Origin: JACPLA01 sp964602055
Lineage (GTDB): Bacteria; Bacteroidota; Ignavibacteria; UBA10030
Direction of reading: 5' to 3'
Assembly: GCA_964602055.1 (NCBI GenBank)
Contig: CAZRPU010000015.1
Coordinates: forward strand, 1-36,091
Length of the DNA: 36,091 nt
Positions 32,798 to 36,091 of this stretch are shown piece after piece. The first letter of the stretch is position 1, and each line of letters starts with the position of its first letter. Made by a program: the position numbers and the translations under genes. The notes beneath the pieces are model-generated. The model was not told the origin of the DNA. It did not search any database and was given only the letters and a program-made list of their open reading frames with translations.

Positions 32798-35700
32798 CCT
32801 GTTTTCGAAGTATTGTTCTTCTCCTTCTCTTCTTTCCCCTTCTTTCGGCGGCACAACCAATAGGGAAATCGCCCCGTGTAGTTGTCCTTTCCGAAAAGGG
32901 TTTTCCTTCTGTCGACGGGATGCCGCTTTCGGCAAAGTTCATGGAACAGGCGCTGGATGGATTTCAGGTTCGCTTCCTCTCCGCTCAGGAGATTGCAGCA
33001 GAACTCGCCGGATCAAAAACAGACCTTCTCATCACTCCCTATGGATCCGCCTTTCCGAAGGAATTGGCCGGTACTCTCTTTGCGTATCTTCGATCGGGAG
33101 GCCGATGGATGAACCTGGGAGGAACGCCGCTGGCTGTCCCCGTGACCCGCGAGAACAAGAACTGGAAGGCGGAGGTACGTCAGACGCAATTTCACAAAAT
33201 ACTCGGAATTACCCAGTCCTTTCATGTCTCAAACGTCAAGGTTCAGGTTTACGGTGCAAATGAGGAAATCGACGGAGCAGAAAAACTCCTGAAGGAGTTC
33301 TCTGCCGACGAAGCGTACGGACAATACGTTCGTTTCACTTCAACGAAGGATTTTCCTCAGGAAGACGGAACCGCGGGCCAGCGCGATGTACTTCTTCGAC
33401 CTCTGGTGTGGGGAACCGACGGGAAGGGCAGGAAGATGACCGCACCGTTCGTGGCATTTGACCAGCTTCAAGGTGAATTCGCGGGAGGACGGTGGGTGTT
33501 TGCGAACTTCAAGGGCACTCTCTCCCCCAAGGCATTCCGTTGGCTTGCGGAATTTGCCTTTCGGGGAGCTGCCCGACTTTCTATTCAGCCAACACTGGCT
33601 TGCCTCTACGGGGAGGAACAGCCCTCCTGTACTGTTCAGCTCACTTCTGCTCCGGGGAGCGAACCTTTCAACACTCTGGTCGAACTCTACAATCCTGCTG
33701 GAAAGAAAATTGATTCCTCAAGAGTGTCACTGACGGGCAACAGCGCACTGTCCACCTCACGCTTCGCGTTCAAGCTTGCACAGCGGACACCAGGATTGTA
33801 CACCCTCAGGGTCATCCAATCCCTTCGGTCTCCTCTTACCGGAAACACATACACACTGACCGCACGAAACGGATTCTGGGTCTCCGATGCCGCATTGATG
33901 AAGAGCGGGAAGAAATTCTCGGCCGACGGGACGTATCTTCTCCGTGAAGGAAAGCCGTATCCCGTTACGGGCACCACGTACATGGCTTCCGACGTCGCCA
34001 GAAAATTCCTCCTCGAGTCGAATCCCGCCGTGTGGGATGCCGATTTCGCCGCGATGAAAGAAAGCGGGATCAACATGGTGCGAACCGGCCTCTGGACAGC
34101 GTGGAAGAATCTCATGCTCGACGTCGGCGTATTCAACGAGGCTGCATTCCGCTCCCTTGATGCGTTCATTCTCACTGCGCGCAAATACGACATTCCTGTC
34201 ATTTTTTCTTTCTTTGCATTCATTCCGGAATCGTGGGGAGGGGAAAATGCTTATCTCGATCCCCGTTCCGTAAAGGCACAACAGGCATTTCTTGCTGCAA
34301 TCGCGCAGCGCTACAGCACTGTTGACGATCTCATATGGGATCTTATCAACGAACCCTCATTCTGCAATCCGAAAGCGCTTTGGAGCTGCAGGCCGAATTA
34401 CGATCGCTTCGAGAACGCTTCCTGGAACGAATGGCTTCTTTCCAGGGCACCTCTCTCCCAATATCAGCTTCGATGGCGCATGACCACCGGGGAAGCGTTG
34501 GACCTGCCGAAATTCGAGGAGTTCAGCGACCTCAATATTTTTGATGATCGCAGACCGCTGAAAGTGGTTGACTACAGATTGTTTGCGCAAGACATGTTTC
34601 GGCGATGGATTCTTCAGATGACTGAGGCTCTCCGGAGCAACGGCAATCGGAACCAGCTGATTACGGTTGGCCAGGATGAGGGCGGAACGAACGATTCTCC
34701 CAACAACCAATTCATGGGAGACCTTCTCGGATTCACCTCCATGCACAATTGGTGGTTGAACGATGATCTGGTGTGGGACAATATCATTACAAGGAAACCG
34801 GGTGTACCAAACCTTCTCGAAGAAACCGGAGTGATGTTCAACGAGAACATGGACGGAAGTGCATGGAGAACGGAAGAAGATGCTGCATCGCTGCTCGAGC
34901 GAAAACTCGCCATTTCTTTTGGAGCGGGCGGTGCGGGATTCATCGAATGGATTTGGAATATCAATCCTTTCATGAAATCCGATAACGAGGCGACCATCGG
35001 CCTGCACCGCGCAGACGGAACAGCCAAGCCTGAACTCGATCCGGTCGCCGCCTACGCCCGTTTCTTCGACGAGAACAAGGAACGCATGACAGGACGGCGA
35101 CAGGAAGACGTCGTAATGGTCATCCCTCACTCCAACATGTTTTCGACTCGAAATTTCGCCACCGAAGCGACAAAAAAGGCCATCCGCGTTTTTTCGTACC
35201 AACTCGGAATTCCTGTCGCAGCTGTTTCAGAATATGGAATTGACGCTCTCACACATCCGCCGCGATTGATTGTGCTTCCGGCCCCTCAAGCTCTGAAAGA
35301 ATCAGCGTGGCAAAAGATCCTTTCGCTGGTCAGGAGCGGATCAACCCTCCTGGTTTCGGGCGCTGTCGACGCCGATGAATACCGGCTCCCCGTTGAGCGC
35401 CTGCGCTCGATCGGCATTGATGCGGCCACGTTACCTCTCCGACAGGCAGAAAGTTTTTTTCTCGCGGGGAAAGAACATTTTCTGAGTTTTCGCAACCTGA
35501 AATTCCAAAGACTTGAAAAGGCTGTTGCCGGATCCCGGCAGGAGGTTGTGGTCAGGCAATACGGTTCGGGATCAATCGTATGGTCGCCGCTTCCGGTGGA
35601 AAATGCAGATGAGATGGAGCCGTGTCTTGCCTGGTATGAATTCGGACTAAAACATACATCGGTGCAGCCGCCTGTATCCGTCAACCCGGTACATCCCGGG

Positions 35701-35895
35701 ATTCTCGTCCTCCCAACCGTTTTTGAGAATGCCATTCTCCTTGCGTGCGTTTCCGAGGCGAGCCGCGACCTCTCTGTTGCCGTGACGCTCCATGAATCCA
35801 GCTCGTCCGTCATTGTGACAATCCCGGCCCAGCGTACGCTTTTGCTCTTTGTTGATCGGAAAAGTGGAAGAATCCTCTCGCGGTCCGATTCGTGA
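32794..35895 (+). CDS. Large secreted clan GH-A-type glycoside hydrolase with GATase-like flanking domains
   Basis: A 1033-residue protein. A signal peptide (MTCFRSIVLLLLFFPLLSAA) precedes an N-terminal alpha/beta domain about 27-290 resembling ThuA/GATase1 folds (TDLLITPYGS, RSGGRWMNLGG) and an Ig-like segment to about 400. A TIM barrel spans about 410-720, with WDLINEPSF (acid/base Glu520) and LLEETGVMF (probable nucleophile Glu677). A second GATase-like domain follows about 770-880 (RLIVLPAPQAL, SGSTLLVSGAV), as in the beta-galactosidase trimerisation domain, then a beta-sandwich tail. The architecture points to a retaining beta-glycosidase. The exact GH family and substrate are not clear, but the coupling to a GH92-type mannosidase suggests mannose-containing glycans. 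Confidence 0.78.
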   Translation: MTCFRSIVLLLLFFPLLSAAQPIGKSPRVVVLSEKGFPSVDGMPLSAKFMEQALDGFQVRFLSAQEIAAELAGSKTDLLITPYGSAFPKELAGTLFAYLRSGGRWMNLGGTPLAVPVTRENKNWKAEVRQTQFHKILGITQSFHVSNVKVQVYGANEEIDGAEKLLKEFSADEAYGQYVRFTSTKDFPQEDGTAGQRDVLLRPLVWGTDGKGRKMTAPFVAFDQLQGEFAGGRWVFANFKGTLSPKAFRWLAEFAFRGAARLSIQPTLACLYGEEQPSCTVQLTSAPGSEPFNTLVELYNPAGKKIDSSRVSLTGNSALSTSRFAFKLAQRTPGLYTLRVIQSLRSPLTGNTYTLTARNGFWVSDAALMKSGKKFSADGTYLLREGKPYPVTGTTYMASDVARKFLLESNPAVWDADFAAMKESGINMVRTGLWTAWKNLMLDVGVFNEAAFRSLDAFILTARKYDIPVIFSFFAFIPESWGGENAYLDPRSVKAQQAFLAAIAQRYSTVDDLIWDLINEPSFCNPKALWSCRPNYDRFENASWNEWLLSRAPLSQYQLRWRMTTGEALDLPKFEEFSDLNIFDDRRPLKVVDYRLFAQDMFRRWILQMTEALRSNGNRNQLITVGQDEGGTNDSPNNQFMGDLLGFTSMHNWWLNDDLVWDNIITRKPGVPNLLEETGVMFNENMDGSAWRTEEDAASLLERKLAISFGAGGAGFIEWIWNINPFMKSDNEATIGLHRADGTAKPELDPVAAYARFFDENKERMTGRRQEDVVMVIPHSNMFSTRNFATEATKKAIRVFSYQLGIPVAAVSEYGIDALTHPPRLIVLPAPQALKESAWQKILSLVRSGSTLLVSGAVDADEYRLPVERLRSIGIDAATLPLRQAESFFLAGKEHFLSFRNLKFQRLEKAVAGSRQEVVVRQYGSGSIVWSPLPVENADEMEPCLAWYEFGLKHTSVQPPVSVNPVHPGILVLPTVFENAILLACVSEASRDLSVAVTLHESSSSVIVTIPAQRTLLLFVDRKSGRILSRSDS

Positions 35896-35910
35896 AAAAG
35901 TATTCTCTTG

Positions 35911-35968
35911 GGTTGAGACTCCGTGTTCTCTGTGCCTTCTCTGTGTTCTTTGTGTAATGTTCTTAACC
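35911..35968. repeat. 58-bp GTG-periodic repeat element with imperfect terminal inverted repeats
   Basis: GGTTGAGA (35911-35918) and TCTTAACC (35961-35968) are inverted copies matching at 7 of 8 positions. Between them GTG recurs at 35923, 35932, 35943 and 35952 (spacing 9, 11, 9), giving two roughly 20-bp units of GTGTTCTCTGTG / GTGTTCTTTGTG type. On the other strand it reads as an ACACAAAGAACACAGAG-type purine-rich string. It lies in the gap between the glycosidase gene and cutC and encodes nothing credible. Confidence 0.55.
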
Positions 35969-35982
35969 GTGATCTTCAAAAC

Positions 35983-36091
35983 GTGCCCATTCTTCTCGAA
36001 ATAGTAGCCACATCTCTGGAATCAGCACTGGCGGCCGAGCGCGGCGGGGCTGACAGGATTGAGCTCTGTGTCAATCTCGGAGAGGGCGGAA
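35983..36091 (+). CDS. cutC: Copper homeostasis protein CutC, N-terminal fragment (right edge truncated)
   Basis: The last 36 codons of the window read (GTG)PILLEIVATSLESALAAE followed by RGGADRIELCVNLGEGG. This matches the highly conserved CutC N-terminus (LLEVCVDSLESALAA, GADRIELC, GG). The GTG at 35983 is the likely start because an in-frame ATG is not found nearby, but the Shine-Dalgarno is weak. CutC is a TIM-barrel protein historically linked to copper tolerance; its biochemical function is debated. The rest lies outside the window. Confidence 0.85.
   Translation, partial: MPILLEIVATSLESALAAERGGADRIELCVNLGEGG

Noticed and set aside
35647..35979. Minus-strand frame ending in a Thr/Gln/Arg/His-rich stretch
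   Set aside because: The odd composition comes from the GTG-periodic repeat at 35911-35968 read in translation; the remainder is antisense to the glycosidase.

Overview
The window looks like a contig from an uncultured bacterium, most likely of the Bacteroidota/Chlorobiota/Ignavibacteria side of the tree. This placement is an inference. It rests on a GC content judged by eye to be in the mid-50s percent, tight ATGA-overlap operons, a bacterial group 3b-type [NiFe] hydrogenase with an embedded cyclic-nucleotide-fold subunit, and a GH92-type glycosidase; no rRNA or other phylogenetic marker is present. A run of exactly 100 N inside hypF shows it is a draft scaffold, probably metagenome-derived.

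Region 1 (1-9873, + strand) is the end of a surface-polysaccharide cluster. It holds a Wzx/MOP-type flippase cut by the left edge, a compact GT-C-like membrane protein, two tandem paralogous SAM methyltransferases, a small unrecognised protein, a GT4 glycosyltransferase, a heparinase II/III-type lyase, a second GT-C-like membrane protein, a GT2 glycosyltransferase and another methyltransferase. Most junctions are 4-bp or slightly longer overlaps, so the stretch from the first methyltransferase onward is probably one transcript.

Region 2 (9891-13778, - strand) holds a secreted M28 metallopeptidase, a hairpin terminator, a membrane sensor of histidine-kinase type, and a six-helix membrane protein of unknown function. 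The sensor's periplasmic domain carries a haem-c motif (CQQCH) and its phospho-acceptor histidine is replaced by arginine.

Region 3 (14225-27769, + strand) is the core of the window: a complete hydrogenase system in two nearly gapless blocks. Block A has an exported coiled-coil protein, the hydrogenase beta subunit, a stand-alone cNMP-fold protein, and the gamma, delta and alpha subunits. A YbaK-type deacylase, an FmdB-like zinc ribbon, the maturation protease, a HypC-like protein and a membrane protein follow. After a 173-bp gap, block B has hypA, hypB, hypF (gapped), a second HypC-like protein, genuine hypC, hypD, a CoA-binding protein and hypE. The structural subunits form a soluble NAD(P)-linked bidirectional hydrogenase; the Hyp proteins build its Fe(CN)2CO centre and insert nickel. 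The unexpected part is the set of accessory proteins: two HypC paralogues that have lost both functional residues, a cNMP-fold subunit without the usual phosphate-binding arginine, a CoA-binding protein between hypD and hypE, and a tRNA-editing-type protein overlapping the hydrogenase large-subunit gene.

Region 4 (27857-36091, + strand) holds a long-chain acyl-CoA synthetase, two translationally coupled secreted glycosidases (GH92-type alpha-mannosidase and a large clan GH-A-type enzyme), a short repeat element with imperfect terminal inverted repeats, and the start of cutC cut by the right edge.
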